From positions 52,248,222 to 52,312,221 of the forward strand of contig OY998179.1 of NCBI GenBank assembly GCA_963921935.1: a stretch of DNA of 64,000 nt. The letters run 5' to 3'. Position numbers and translations under genes: made by a program. This document shows, one piece after another, positions 1-11,835 of the stretch. The first letter of the stretch is position 1. Every line of letters begins with the position of its first letter. Under the pieces are notes generated by a model. The model made no database searches. It was not told the origin of the DNA and saw only the letters and a list, made by a program, of their open reading frames with translations. This DNA comes from Galeruca laticollis (lineage: Eukaryota > Arthropoda > Insecta > Coleoptera > Chrysomelidae).

Positions 1-252
1 ACTAAATAACACTTATATTAATACTTGATCTGTAATCTACTAAGAACGGCCAAGTTCAATTCGAACCAATAACATACATTGTGATTCATTAGTAACGATA
101 TACAGAATATAATATTCATTGATTCCTAGTTGTTCACAATTCTTATTTTTATACTAAATATTTGTATAATGTTTTTGAATGCGTTTTACAATTAGTTTAA
201 TATATATCTAATTGACATGTGTTATGTTTATTATAATAATATAAATATTCAA
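1..252. other. AT-rich flank, no gene seen
   Basis: AT-rich sequence with short stops in all frames and no recognisable protein or RNA similarity. It ends where the LINE endonuclease frame begins. Confidence 0.5.
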
Positions 253-1082
253 ATAACAGGAAAGGAGATAGAGATAGTCGAGGAAATAGAAAGAAATCAA
301 ATACAAATACTGGGACTAAGCGAAACAAAGAAAAAGGCGAAGGTAAGATTAAATTAGAGAATAACCATGTACTAAATTTTTCGGAAGTGAATGCTGATCA
401 AAGAGGAAAAGAGGGAGTAGGAATAAAAATAACAAAAGAAATGGACCAAAAAGTAATCGATTACAAATCAGTTAACTCTAGGATAATACAATAACTTTAC
501 AAATGAAAGGGATAATAACATTAGTACAAATCTACGCCCCCGTAGAGGGAACAACAGAAGAAGACATATTGGAATTTTACATATGTCTACAAAATAAACT
601 TGATGGCGAAAGAGAGGAAACAGAAAACATAATAATCATGGGAGATCGGAATGCAAAAGTGGGCAGCGATATTAACAGAGGCATGTGGTGCATGGGAAAA
701 TATGGTGAACAAATAGCAAATGGGAATGGAATAAAAATGATTTGAGATGGCAATAGGAAACACTTCCTGGGAACAAAATATACAAGATAAATATACATTT
801 GTAGCAATGGAAAGAAACGCGAGGATACTGATTGATTATATCGTACATAGACAAGAGTTGAGGCAAAAATTGAAACAAGTGATGACAGACAAGGAATCAG
901 AAATAGGGCCAAATCATAGACCAGTAACAGTAAAGCTACGGGATAATATTACAAAGACAGTTGAAGAAAACGAATATAGTAAAATTGTAATTCACATGCT
1001 AAAAGACAGCGAACTTAGAAATAAATACCAGAAAGAAACAGATGAGGAGTTTACAGGACTAGACAAGCACAGAGGAGTTTAA
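253..1082 (+). pseudogene. LINE endonuclease domain, broken
   Basis: Fragments of an exonuclease-endonuclease-phosphatase fold. At 503-745 the frame reads LVQIYAPVEG followed by IIIMGDRNAKVG, where the family normally has GDFNA, so the Phe is replaced by Arg. At 747-1082 a different frame carries the end of the domain, with a conserved-looking IDYIVHRQ and a PNHRPV that stands where the SDHRPV motif is expected (Ser-Asp changed to Pro-Asn). The frame change at 745 and stops near 350-400 break the gene. It would have nicked target DNA for target-primed reverse transcription. Confidence 0.75.
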
Positions 1083-1539
1083 ACTCTAGAAGGAAGATGG
1101 GGAGAATTTAGAGAAGTACAACTAGAAAAGGCAGAGAACAGAAAATACCACGGCAAATTTACATTAAAGAATTCGTGAAGAAAAATATGCATGCGTGGAA
1201 AACATTCACCCAGACTGCATATCAAGGAGGCGAGAATGAATAAATAACTATAAGAAAGAAAGTGAAACAGGTAGTAAAGAATGCAAAAAAAGGGAGCCGG
1301 AAATAATTTGAAAAGGAAGTTAGAGAAGATTATAGAGTAGATAACAGATTATTCTGGATAAGAATTAAAAGACTAAGAGGAGATAAAAAGGAAGAAATAA
1401 GAGCCATGAGAGACAGCCAGAACCGGCTAAGGGTAGGAGGTAGAGGAAGTACTAAGAACATGGAAGGACCACTACCAAGAACAATTCAATGCGAAACAAA
1501 ATAAAGCAGAGAATATCCATGAAGAAGCAGCAAGCGACA

Positions 1540-2582
1540 ATCTAGAAATGAGACAGGAGGAAATGAAGGACGTTATACGAAGTATTAAAAAAGGAAAAGC
1601 TTGTGGAGAAGATGAAGATTTAGCTCCAGAAATGATAAAATGGATAGGCTAGACTATACTTAAAGAAGCGTGGAGAAAATATGGGAAAATAATTTCATAA
1701 TACCGATACATAAAAAGGGATCAAACTCAATGTGGAAACTACAGAGCAATATGCCTCGTCCAAACAAGCTTAGAGAAGAGAATACGAAATTACGTTGAGG
1801 AAATAGTAGAAGATACGCAGGCAGTATTTAGACCAGGAAGACAAATGAATGACAATATTTTCGTAGTAAGAAGGGTGATCGGAAGAAGATCAGAGGAGGG
1901 AGAAGAACTCTTTTTAACATTTGAAGATTTAAGAGCAGCTTTTGATACGGTAAATAGGCATGAAGTCTGGAGTTAGTTAGATGAAATACATATTCCAGGA
2001 AAACTAAAAACAGTAACTAAATCCACCTGCAACATTTTAAAAGCGCAGGTACAGATAGCGTGCAAGAGATCGGAGTAATTTGAGCTAAGAAAAGTAATAA
2101 AACAGGGAGATAGTCTGACTCCGCTCTTATTCATAATAATAATGAACAAAATAGTCAGAAGGAAAATGGAAAGGGCAGCCAATCTAGATACAATTATAGG
2201 ATATAGGAACCTACAACCGAAAAAAGTATGCGATCTTCTCTACGCAGACGACGTGGTTCTTAAAGCAAATTCAGAAAACGAACTGAAAATGTTGATTAAC
2301 ATATGGACAGAGGAAAAAGAAAAAGTAAAAATGGGAGTAAACATGATGATAGTGATCGAGAAACAAACCGTGGATCCAGACATGAATCAAATAAAATGCA
2401 TGCGAAGGAATTTAAAAACAGTAACCGCATTTGAATACTTGGGTACAGTGAATACAAAAGACGGAAAAATAGATGCGGAAATAGCAAGTAGAGGAAACAA
2501 AGCAACTAAAATATATTATACACTAAACAAAACAATACTAGGACATAGAGATATAGAAGTAGAAATAAAAATTGGATACTAA
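1540..2582 (+). pseudogene. LINE reverse transcriptase domain, broken
   Basis: RT blocks are visible in changing frames. EEMKDVIRSIKKGKACGED is near 1558-1615. FRPGRQMNDNIF and LTFEDLRAAFDTVNR near 1830-1960 hold the first catalytic Asp region, where the family usually has FxDFxKAFD. VIKQGDSLTPLLF is near 2095-2130, and the catalytic YADD is encoded at about 2241-2252. The open stretch 2142-2582 continues into the thumb region (AFEYLGTVNTKDGKI). Frameshifts near 1650, 1730 and 2080 make it non-functional. Same general family as the element at 60780-62600. Confidence 0.8.
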
Positions 2583-2985
2583 GTAAGAAACAGGAAGCAA
2601 AGATCAACGCAATGGAAATGAAACATATTAGGGGAATAAAGACTAAATGAGACATAATGAATAGTGAAGAATTACAAAAGAGCATTAGCCTCGAACCGAT
2701 ACTAGCAAAGGTGATAAAGAAACCAATGAATTGGTTTGGTCACGTGGTGAGAATGGTCAAAAGAATAGTGGAGATGTGAAAGTCGACAAAACGAATAAGG
2801 GGAACACCAAGAAGAAAGTGGCTGGATCAAGTTGAGGAATATGGAAGGAAAAAAGGTAAATCCGTGAGGGAGATGAAAGAAATAGCAGGTAATACAAGAA
2901 ATTGAAAGAATTGAATAAACGATAAACCGGAATCACACTCCGACACCTAAAAGGGTATTGGGAGCGCAGAAGAAGAAGAAGATAA

Positions 2986-3276
2986 ATAGTTCGAGTTGTA
3001 TCAACATAGATATGGTCTAAGTTCTTATCAGCTCGCAGGAAATGTTTCTGATAGGCTTAATATCCACCACATCACTCTTTCTTGGGAAAGGAAAATTACC
3101 TACGTAATGTACCGAAAAAAACGATAATACTCATTACACTGTCTTATTTAGATTATTCTCCGTCAAAGTTTATGTTTATTTCTTACACTTTTTAGCGTTC
3201 GTGACCTACACTTTTCACAACTATTGTTCAATTGTTTTGTTTGTAGAGTATGTTTATATGAACTATCTAACTTTTA
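2986..3276. other. Unassigned spacer
   Basis: AT-rich sequence between the LINE tail and the Gypsy fragment. No coding or RNA feature recognised. Confidence 0.4.
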
Positions 3277-4260
3277 TTTGGATTTCATTTAATTTCGCAA
3301 TTGACGCCTTCTATTTTAGTAATTTGAAATGTGCCTAAATATTGAGAATCAAATTTTGTTCTTTCTTCTATTTTTAATAAGACCAATTCTCCTACCTTAA
3401 ACTCTACAGGAGATGAATCTTATTCACTCTTATTTTTCATAGCTACTTTGTGATTTATTAAAGACTTCCTAGATCGCTCGTGTGCGTATTGAAGTTCCGT
3501 CTTGCGTTCGTTGTCATACCGTGGCTCTACTCCCGTATTTATTCGATGTTCTGGTATTTTCGATTTTCTCCCGTACACTAACTCACATGGTGTGTATCCA
3601 TGGTATGAGTTTGGTGTTGTTTTATACCAATAAGCAAACATCCTCGCATATGAACACCAATCATCCCTTGTTTCATTTATAAAATTCCATACATACTCGT
3701 TAAATGCTCTGTGAAGTTTTCCATAGCTTCCTCTTGGATTCCTTTTTTTAGTGTATTTATGATTTATAATACGGTATTTCCTGACGTGATCAGACTCCTG
3801 GCCTTACCTGTAAATCTTTTTCAGCGAATAATATTGGATTAACCTGGTTACCTTTCGAATTCAATTGTAGTACACCTAATGCATCTAAAAATGATTGCAA
3901 CTTACTCGCTTCAACATTGAACTCATTCGGTAGCACCTTGCTCGCGAAATTAAAAATTCACTCTTACTTAACGAAAATTACTCTCTTATGATTATTGTGT
4001 TTTATAACTCAGAGCTAATCTCTTGAAAAATTAATGTATGTGTTTGAATATGACAATTCAACGCTTCGAATGACTAACACTTCGCTTAGTTTTATCTAAA
4101 TTTCTCCAATTCTTAGTAACTAACTTAATAACATTATTATAAAAAATCACTAGATTAATAATTATGTCTATATGATTATTCGGATTTTTAGGTACATCCT
4201 TTTTCAAAATCGTTCTACTTTGCTTAATGAGATCTTCAATTATTATATCTAACATATCCT
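3277..4260 (-). mobile_element. Gypsy-type LTR retrotransposon, internally deleted
   Basis: Two separated pieces of one minus-strand element. At about 3277-3735 is the C-terminal part of integrase: a frame ending in FAYWYKTTPNSYHGYTPCE then LVYGRKSKIPE, followed in another frame by VGELVLLKIEERTKF, the usual chromatin-binding tail. It lies after the catalytic Glu, so no catalytic residues remain. At about 3830-3960 is a gag-like stretch (KVLPNEFNVEASKLQSFLDA). At 4058-4255 an open 65-codon stretch may continue gag. Protease, RT and RNase H are missing, so gag and integrase are joined by a deletion. No LTR recognised. Confidence 0.65.
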
Positions 4261-4380
4261 GAAATTACTCCCAATTTATGGACGTTCGTTATATTATCTA
4301 CTATATCGAATCTACTTGCTGTCTGTTTCTTCTGCTTGTTATATGTCTTCAATGCAGTTTCTCTACCTTTTTAACTGTCG

Positions 4381-4740
4381 TTTCCTTGCTTTCCATTGAA
4401 CTCTTCCATTAATTTTGCTTTGACATATTTTAGAGTGATTTTATTGTCGTGTCTAGCATCTAGTGCTGCAACTGAAGTTTTTCTGGGAGACCACCCAATA
4501 AAAGTGCTGGTACGTGAAAGTCTTTTATCTCTTCACCGATATCTCTTAACATTTCGACCATATCCAAAGTAGTTCTTATGTATTCCGACATATTTTGTCC
4601 AGGTTCAAGTTTGGCTTAGTATAATTTTCTCAGTAATTAGAGCTTATTGGATAAATTCACTCTTCCGTGAACCTTTTGTAGAATATACCACATATCCTCA
4701 GCTGATGTACTGTAGCATGATAAAAATACAATGCTTTTTT
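4381..4740 (-). pseudogene. Copia-type Gag fragment
   Basis: Reading the minus strand from about 4740 gives pieces typical of Copia Gag (UBN2 family): DMWYILQKVHGRVNLSNKL, then LEPGQNMSEYIRTTLDMV and FHVPALLLGGLPEKL, then after a frameshift DNKITLKYVKAKLMEEF. The order and spacing fit residues about 80-200 of Copia Gag. At least one stop and two frame changes are present. No Copia protease, integrase, RT or LTR is visible nearby, so this is an isolated relic. Confidence 0.7.
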
Positions 4741-7439
4741 TGTATTGTATTATGAGTAACTCACTGAGGTACATTAATTCAATTAAGCCACCCACTGAGT
4801 ATGCAACTTTATACACATTTCTGTATAGTTGGTTGCATAACGGAATTAACTATGGGTTTGAAAATTATTTAAGCATATCCTGGAATAACAGGATGTAAAT
4901 AATTAAATGGGTGTTTAGAGTAATATTTTTATTAATATTCTTCATGTGATCTAACCAATCCATGAGTATTTTATTATTTAATGTGGGGATTTTATTTGAC
5001 TGTCATTGGTAACACTGTTTGCTGATGTCAATTGTAAAGTAAAGGGAAGCTGTTGAAAGCACTTGTCCGATACTTGTCGAATGATTAAGTTGGGGTATCG
5101 ATGAGGAAAAGTCGTAAGTATATAAAATGGCCGGTGGCACATGGTTTAATCCATATATTTTGGGAACTAAAGTGGTGAAAAACCCTTGGTAACAAGGTGA
5201 GCTTCCATCTCGTATATATTTCCACGGCTATAACCCCCAATTTCTTTTTAGGGTTTTTTTATACTGCATAGTTTTTTTTACAAGCAGTTTTTACAATATT
5301 TTTTTGCCAATTGATGGTTTGATAGTTTTTATGGGTGATGGTTATCAATGATAGGATGATCAAGAACAGATTTTAAGAAGCTTCAATTTCGGATGATACC
5401 TGTATGGTATATATTCTCGTAGGGATAGCTGACAGGCTAAGTTCTCCGTCCAGGGTTGTAGACGTTTCGTACATCGGATTGCGATTAACGTTATAGAGCG
5501 ACAAGAGCTTCTAACGGCGTTTTCAGTTCAAAGGACGAAGCTGGACTTTGTTTGTGGGTGACATATAATCTGTGATCATGAACAACGATTATTAACCGCA
5601 TGGCTGAATCTAGTTCCATAAGTCAGATGTTGCTTGTCAATTGAGCCAATTGACGTCTAATAGTTTGGACACTAACCGCAAGTAACATTTAAAGTTTTAT
5701 TTGTTTTTATCTGAACTTTGAGCAATTTATTCATTTTATAACTTCATTTTTTTAACGTTGAATCACACATTAACTTTTATATTCTACTATTAGTAACTTC
5801 ACATTTTTATTAAGACGTCTATCAAATTCACAATTTTAACATTACATTCTTTCAATTCTTTAGAGTTGAAATATCAACTTTGTTAATGTATACTGCCCTG
5901 AAATTATATTTCAGTTTAATCTTAATATATTAGAGATACTTTTGACCTACTTGTATGTATATGGTTAATTATTACTGTTGTAAAGCGGTAACTGGTATAC
6001 CATTTACGGGTTGCGAATGATTTAGTGTATTGTATATTTTGATCTCAGTTAGTTGATAACATTAGAAATTGTTAAACATTTTAAATTAACCAATCATTGA
6101 TAACTGATTATCATTTCATAAATAGAGTTGATCACCTCATATATTTGAGACAGGTTATTACAACATATGTTCAAGGTACCATCCATTTAATTAAACTGTT
6201 TCATTGGCAACAAAGTGTTTTATTTGATTCACAAACGTAAAAGTGAAACGACATAAATAACATATTTGAAAAGTTACAATAGCTAATTTTTTGTTCATTA
6301 TTGGTTTCTTGGTTAATCAGTGAATTTCTTGGATGTCCTACTAATCAAGTGGCGCCTTGAAAAATAATAAAGGACAAGCTTTCAAATATTCTTCACTAAC
6401 TCATGACCTTATGCTCTTCGGCGAAAAGCGAACCTTTGGCTATGTAACCTCACTTCTTGGAGTAACAACAACAAGGTAAGGTTACAGTACAATTACAGAT
6501 GTGGATTTTATGGTTATTTTCTACTTATAAGGATATAGAACTCTGTGCTTTCTCATCCAAACTTGACCAATTTTTATCTGAAGTCTCTGGTTTTGGTTTG
6601 TCGACAACCTTCCATGTTCCCTCTCTAATCAACATCATTTTCATTTTGAATTTCCATGGTTGATAATCACTGTTATTCAATTTCGCAATTCCAAATCTTG
6701 AATTGTCAGAGGACGATTCCTTTACTGTATGGTTTTACTGCAGCCTTATGTTTCCGCTTCACTTTTCACACAGTCTGTCTTAAACAATTCCTGGGCCCAT
6801 AACCCGATGGTTTTTAAATGAAAGAACAGCCTAATTTGACTAAAGAAATACTATTCGGAAACGTAAACTGCAAAATTAAGTTTATTGTCAAAACTTGACA
6901 GATAACAATGACAACTTAAAAGCAAAAATATCACCCAGAAAGATCACATCTACAAATCTGGCGATACTGAATATTTCTTTCTAACATAACATACGTTGAG
7001 ATTCATGATAATAATAATATTGCAAGTTTATTCAGCTCAAGAACATTGCAAGGATTCAATATACATGAATAATAAGTAAGCAAATAAACACGAAGAAAAT
7101 CCACAAAGGCTAACCTGCGTGTGAATTGCTGGGGTCCCTACTTAGATTAAATTGATAAGTTCAATTAATTTTTGGAATTTGAATAACTGTAGTATAATAC
7201 AATTATAAAAGTAATATCATAAAGCTGAACAATGTGAGAAAAGGAAATAAACATGAATAATACACAGTTAAACTATCACAATAGTAAATTTCACAGTCCT
7301 GATAGTAATAATAATTAACACAATAACACATAAAGTGAAACGCAAAATAGCGCCGAACAAAATGAAATATCAGACAACATATTGGTAAGATAGCGTAATA
7401 ATGGAACAATCATAATAATATCCCCATAAAATCCGATCA
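4741..7439. other. Long stretch without recognised genes
   Basis: About 2.7 kb with no open frame of useful length and no family I recognise on either strand. One candidate transcription start is visible: TATATAAAA at 5119-5127, followed 70 bases later by a good splice-donor match, ACAAG|GTGAGC, at 5197. No matching downstream exon could be identified. 7203-7409 has a short AT-rich open frame on the minus strand that looks like chance. Confidence 0.4.
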
Positions 7440-8073
7440 GCAGTCATTTCATTAAGCGCAACTGAGTTTGGAATGTGGAAAAACTTTCATTATACGTTTT
7501 TTAGGTCTATCATATTGTGTATTTCCATTCTTGTTCTATTATGAATCCATTATTAGCTTCTCGCTAGAATATAAATAATGAGTTAGGTTTTCTCATGTCA
7601 ATCGGAATTTTATTGTACATTTTGGGAGCAAGAAATGTATAACTTCGCTGTCCAATAGTTTTGGACGTTTTAGGTACCTCTGGGATTTTCCTCTATATCA
7701 GGTGTTATGAACATGGTTTCCTTGCTTGGTCCATGATATATATTTCCGTTGATAAATTAAAAGTGAGGAGAAAATATTGACGTATATCAAACAACCCAGA
7801 TTGACTGTAAAGATAATCACTGGGATAATCCATTTTTTTTCAAGTATGATTTTTATGATCCATTTCTTCATTGTTTCGAGACTTTTCAAGTAGTTGTTTG
7901 TTACTCCACCCCATGCAATGATACCATAAAAAATGTGGGTTTCAACAAGTGCATGATACATTATTCGAAAATGGTGGATGACACAAAAATATTTAAAATA
8001 TTTAAACTTACTTAAGTGGTAACGGAGTTTTTTTGCGGGAATGGAAATATTAGTATCCCATCTGAAATGATTA
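7440..8073 (-). pseudogene. 3' end of a BS/Jockey-like LINE ORF2
   Basis: Minus-strand remains of the region after RT. It aligns by eye, segment by segment, with the better-preserved LINE at 50565-51130. HFRWDTNISIPAKKLR corresponds to NLRWDQHIQYLLKKLR. MYHALVETHIFYGIIAWGG corresponds to SLVEPHINYGMMGWGG. KTIGQRSYTFLAPKMYN corresponds to KTVGQKNFTYLGPKLYN. It has several frame changes. The copy is cut off at 8074 exactly at the TTAA used by the adjoining piggyBac, so the piggyBac inserted into this LINE or its end coincides with the break. Confidence 0.8.
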
Positions 8074-8950
8074 TTAACCCTCGTGGTGCCGTGCTAAAAA
8101 ATTACACGTGGTACTGTACGAGGTACATTTGTACCCCGCGTAAAAATTATATACGGTATTCATTAAGCATACAGTGCAGCAGTTATAGTTAATCTTTATC
8201 TAAAGAAAGAGAGAAGGACAATATTATTTTTATTTCTAAAGTGAGTACAAAAGTAAATATTCTAATATTCTTCACCACTTAAAAAATAACATTCTTAATG
8301 CTCTTCACTCCATCTCGGTTACTTTGTATCTTCTGCATATTATTTTCGTTGTACAATGTTCAAAGTACACAAATATATTATATTAGATGTAAAACTTTCT
8401 GGATTTTTGGTCTCTTTTTCTGTCACACAAGTGGCACCGTCCAGCGGTTGATGGGAGGTTATCCATAACTGTCATTGGTGCTTCGTTACGTGCTAGTTCT
8501 GGAATAACATCAAGCATGAAGTTCCCAATAGTTTTGTGTAAACCTTTTTGAGTTTCAAATCTTCTAACAATATTTGGTTTGACGAGTGCCTCGCCAAACC
8601 GAAGCAAATATTTTCTTCTATCATCCCTGCTTTTTGTTTTCGTTCCAAGAAACTTAGTTTTCCATAAAATAAACGAATTTATTCCGTCGATATCCAACAA
8701 TTGACCAAATATTGCCATTGGATAACGGTTGCTGATTCGGCGGGCTGAATATTGTTTTACCATTTGATCAATGGTATCTACGGCACCTTTTGTTTTATTA
8801 TAGTGCAATATGACATCAAATTTGTGTTTGGAAGCTTCTTCTGGAACAGCATCATCATAATGTTCTGTACATAGCGATATAACTGCTTTTCCTATGCTTC
8901 GCATATAGGAGACATTGTATGACTTCGCGTGTTGGGACTCTGTTCAGGTA
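8074..8950 (-). mobile_element. piggyBac transposon, one end only
   Basis: A TTAA at 8074-8077 is directly followed by CCCTCGTGGTGCCGTGC and then short GTACC/GGTAC palindromes, the layout of a piggyBac terminal inverted repeat. The transposase reads inward from this side on the minus strand but stops having homology near 8950. The 5' half and the other TIR are missing. The TIR is related in style, not in sequence, to that of the element at 11535-13963, so this is a different family. Confidence 0.75.
8383..8904 (-). pseudogene. piggyBac transposase, C-terminal third
   Basis: Open for 173 codons. YNKTKGAVDTIDQMVKQYS near residues 35-53 is the conserved piggyBac block holding the third catalytic Asp (VDTIDQM), followed by NRYPMAIFGQLLDIDGINS. 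The C terminus holds CHLCDRK, the first two Cys of the family's cysteine-rich domain, then the frame ends at FYI, so the remaining Cys/His residues are missing. The first two catalytic Asp residues are absent. Frame upstream to about 8945 may add a few residues. Full piggyBac transposases are about 550-600 residues. Confidence 0.85.
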
Positions 8951-9416
8951 GTGAATTCGGCCTTAGTTACACTATTTTTTGTTACCTCAATTGGGATAAG
9001 GTGAATCAACAAACAAAATTTCGGGACAAATGGACACACAATAATAAATTTACAAAAACCGTATATTCTCAATACTAATACGAATAAATATCAGTTATAT
9101 AGTAAAAATGTCCAACTCAATATTTAATATATACCAAAAATAAGTTAGGGATTTATCTTGGAAAGACTCGGGACGTACAGCTCGCAGCAGTAGTCGAGGG
9201 TTCTTGAGCCGTGGTTGTATGGACTTGGACGATGAGGTCCGATGAGTGGATCCTGTAGACGGTCTGTAGAGGTCATTATAGTAAACTCTGAGGCTGCAGA
9301 GCTGTAGGGAAAGAAATAAAAAAACAAGAGAAACAGTAGAAAATTGAAATTGAAAAGGAGGAATAAAATGATCAGGTAGGAGCTTATACTCCAATACATA
9401 CAAACATTTGAATTTA
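8951..9416. other. Unassigned spacer
   Basis: No recognised gene. Two overlapping minus-strand open frames (9095-9520 and 9145-9399) are rich in Phe, Leu and Tyr and look like chance translation. A GC-richer patch at 9150-9310 has no match I know. Confidence 0.4.
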
Positions 9417-9833
9417 AGTGTTTTTAAATGAAACTCAAGGTCTCTAGTTAATTTCATAATATAATACAAGTTATTGAAAATTCTAAAAAATTGACAATTG
9501 TTTCGATAAATCAATATCATCGTCAGAATGACAGAAGTTACATTTCATTTTATGCCTACCTGATGTTTAGTAGTTCAATTTTTGGCTAGACCAAGAAGTA
9601 ACCTAACTTGTGATTGGCTTAATATATGTTTATAGAAAAAGAAGAAGATGTGATATTACAAATATTGAAGCTTAGATATTATAAGCCCTATGGTGATATC
9701 CTGGATATCATTTTTCCAATTAAGATCAGTATAACTGTGCAATGATATAGAAAACCAGGAAAACTATATCTGCTGATCTTTACAATTATCACTTAAGAAG
9801 ACAGTTTATTAGTGGAGAATTCACTAGATTTAA

Positions 9834-10318
9834 CTATTCATTGACAACTTCATATTGTGGGTTTCTTAAATGTCTTATAATTTCCAGTTCTTCAAGGAAA
9901 TCCAGTTCTTGTTTCTTTTCACAAATATGCAGCACTTCTAGTTCTGTGTTAGGTGTCAATGAATGATTGGTGTCAAGTAGATGTTTTGCGTAGTGGGATT
10001 TATCTGGTTGTTTTAATCTGTAAGCTTGTAAGTGCTCCCTGTATCGTATTTCAAAATTCCTAAGGGTCCGACCCAAATAGACAGCATTACATTCTGGACA
10101 TTTGAGTTTATATATACCTGACTTCTTTAATAGTGGTATTTTTGTTTTTACATTTAACAATTTTGTACTAACGTTACTTTCTGTTTTAAAAGAAATTGTT
10201 GCATTCGTTGCTGAAGATATTATCTTTGAAATATTATTAGAAATATTTCCTGCATATGCGATGGTTTTATAAGTTTTAATTTCATCAGCTTGCTTAGGAT
10301 ATATTAGTTGTAATGCCA
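9834..10318 (-). pseudogene. Penelope-like element GIY-YIG endonuclease, left copy
   Basis: Penelope-like elements encode a reverse transcriptase followed by a GIY-YIG endonuclease. Here the frame opens at the 10318 junction (LALQLIYPKQADEIKTYKT) and continues to 9834. The nuclease starts SGIYKLKCPECNAVYLGRT, holding GIY and a YLG variant of YIG with the CxxC pair typical of animal Penelope elements, then FEIRYREH with the catalytic Arg, and HAKHL/NHS and ELDFLEELEI toward the C terminus. The frame stops after VVNE because the next codon is TAA, where the right copy has CAG. RT is missing, so the copy is dead. Confidence 0.85.
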
Positions 10319-10754
10319 GATAATATCTTCAGCAACGAATGCAACAATTTCTTTTAAAACAGAAAGTAACGTTAGTACAAAATTGTTAAATGTAAAAACA
10401 AAAATACCACTATTAAAGAAGTCAGGTATATATAAACTCAAATGTCCAGAATGTAATGCTGTCTATTTGGGTCAGACCCTTAGGAATTTTGAAATACGAT
10501 CCAGTGAGCACTTACGAGCTTACAGATTATAACAACCAGATAAATCCCACTACGCAAAACATCTACTTGACACCAATCATTCATTGACACCTAACACAGA
10601 ACTAGAAGTGCTGCATATTTGTGAAAAGAAACAAGAACTGGATTTCCTTGAAGAACTGGAAATTAGAAGACATTTAAGAAACCCACAATATGAAGTTGTC
10701 AATGAACAGTTAAATCTAGGGAATTCTCCACTAATAAACTGTCTTCTTAAGTGA
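10319..10754 (+). pseudogene. Penelope-like element GIY-YIG endonuclease, right copy
   Basis: Plus-strand twin of the copy at 9834-10318. The frame reads KSGIYKLKCPECNAVYLGQT and FEIRSSEHLRAYRL, then an in-frame TAA (left copy has Lys), and continues QPDKSHYAKHLLDTNHS through NEQLNLGNSPLINCLLK and a stop at about 10752. GIY and the YLG variant are kept; RYREH is changed to RSSEH. It begins abruptly at 10319, 94 bases further into the element than its twin. Confidence 0.85.
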
Positions 10755-11126
10755 TAATTGTAAAGATCAGCAGATATAGTTTTCCTGGTTTTCTATATCA
10801 TTGCACAGTTATACTGATCTTAATTGGAAAAATGATATCCAGGATATCACCATAGGGCTAATAATATCTAAGCTTCAATATTTGTAATATCACATCTTCT
10901 TCTTTTTCTATAAACATATATTAAGCCAATCACAAGTTAGGTTACTTCTTGGTCTAGCCAAAAATATAACTACTAAACATCAGGTAGGCATAAAATGAAA
11001 TGTAACTTCTGTCATTCTGACGATGATATTGATTTATCGAAACAATTGTCAATTTTTTAGAATTTTCAATAACTTGTATTATATTGTGGAATTAACTAGA
11101 GACCTTGAGTTTCATTTAAAAACACT

Positions 11127-11534
11127 AATATGAGCATATTCCACGAAGTAAGGGTCGAGACAGTCAATTTCATTTGAATTTAATTTTCAAAATAAAACCA
11201 CCGAAAACTGTTCATTTTTATCCGTCCGGTTCCCAAAATAATCAGAAAGAGCAAATTTAAATCGGTCGAGAATAACCATATAAAGAATCTGTTATAAATT
11301 CGCTTCATAAAATATCCTTGGACGCCACCATATTTTTTTTAATAAAGAAAGATAATACCTGCGGGTAAAAAATGGAAAACGCCATCACAAATACATTGTT
11401 TTTTTTAAAAACGAAATATTCCAACTAAATAAAAAAATCGAAATAGAATAAATTGTAAGCACACAATAACAATTTGAAAATATATAGATAACTTACCAGC
11501 GAGGAAAATAAAAAATCACACACAATGTGTTATT
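11127..11534. other. Unassigned spacer
   Basis: AT-rich DNA between the Penelope tail and the piggyBac TTAA. No gene recognised. Confidence 0.4.
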
Positions 11535-11835
11535 TTAACCCTCCGCTACTCGCGCGGGGTATTTTAGTACCCCACGGGCATATCCTATGTCAATATCTTG
11601 GTGGGGGAATCGCGAAATTCCACGTCGCCTCGTGTATTCTTTAAGCATAGTGTGTAGATATCTGTGCTAGGGAGTGGTCGCTATCGAGTCACTAACTTTT
11701 ACGAAATACGCTATTGAACCTCGTTGGGGTATTTAAATACCCCACGTGAGTGGTCGTGTCATATTTTTGGTAAGTGTACTATATACTATGAATCTGCTAT
11801 TACTTGAACATAGGTTATTATATATAGGTTAAAAC

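Larger units (their letters stand above)
253..2985 (+). mobile_element. 5'-truncated RTE-like LINE retrotransposon
   Basis: Non-LTR retrotransposon of the type that encodes an apurinic-type endonuclease followed by reverse transcriptase. The visible part starts inside the endonuclease domain (a frame reading ITGKEIEIVEEIERN, then LGLSETKKK at about 253-340), so the 5' end and any ORF1 are missing. Endonuclease, linker and RT pieces follow in the expected order. After RT there is a basic C-terminal stretch at about 2810-2905. The element ends in a GAA-rich run near 2970-2985, like the short 3' repeats of RTE-type elements. Many frameshifts and stops show it is long dead. RTE assignment is from motif style and could be a related clade. 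Confidence 0.75.
9417..11126. repeat. Large inverted repeat made of two Penelope 3' halves
   Basis: The left arm 9417-10224 and right arm 10319-11126 are reverse complements. Pairs I checked at both ends sum to the same coordinate (20543), so the arms (808 bp) have no net length difference. Few mismatches are visible. The 94-bp spacer 10225-10318 is extra 5' coding sequence present only in the left copy. Each arm carries a GIY-YIG coding region and the 3' tail, and the two copies read away from each other. Confidence 0.9.

Noticed and set aside
577..912. Minus-strand 111-codon frame
   Set aside because: Shadow of the LINE endonuclease on the other strand.
9095..9520. 141-codon Phe/Leu-rich frame on the minus strand
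   Set aside because: Runs into the Penelope 3' tail of the inverted repeat and has chance AT-rich composition.
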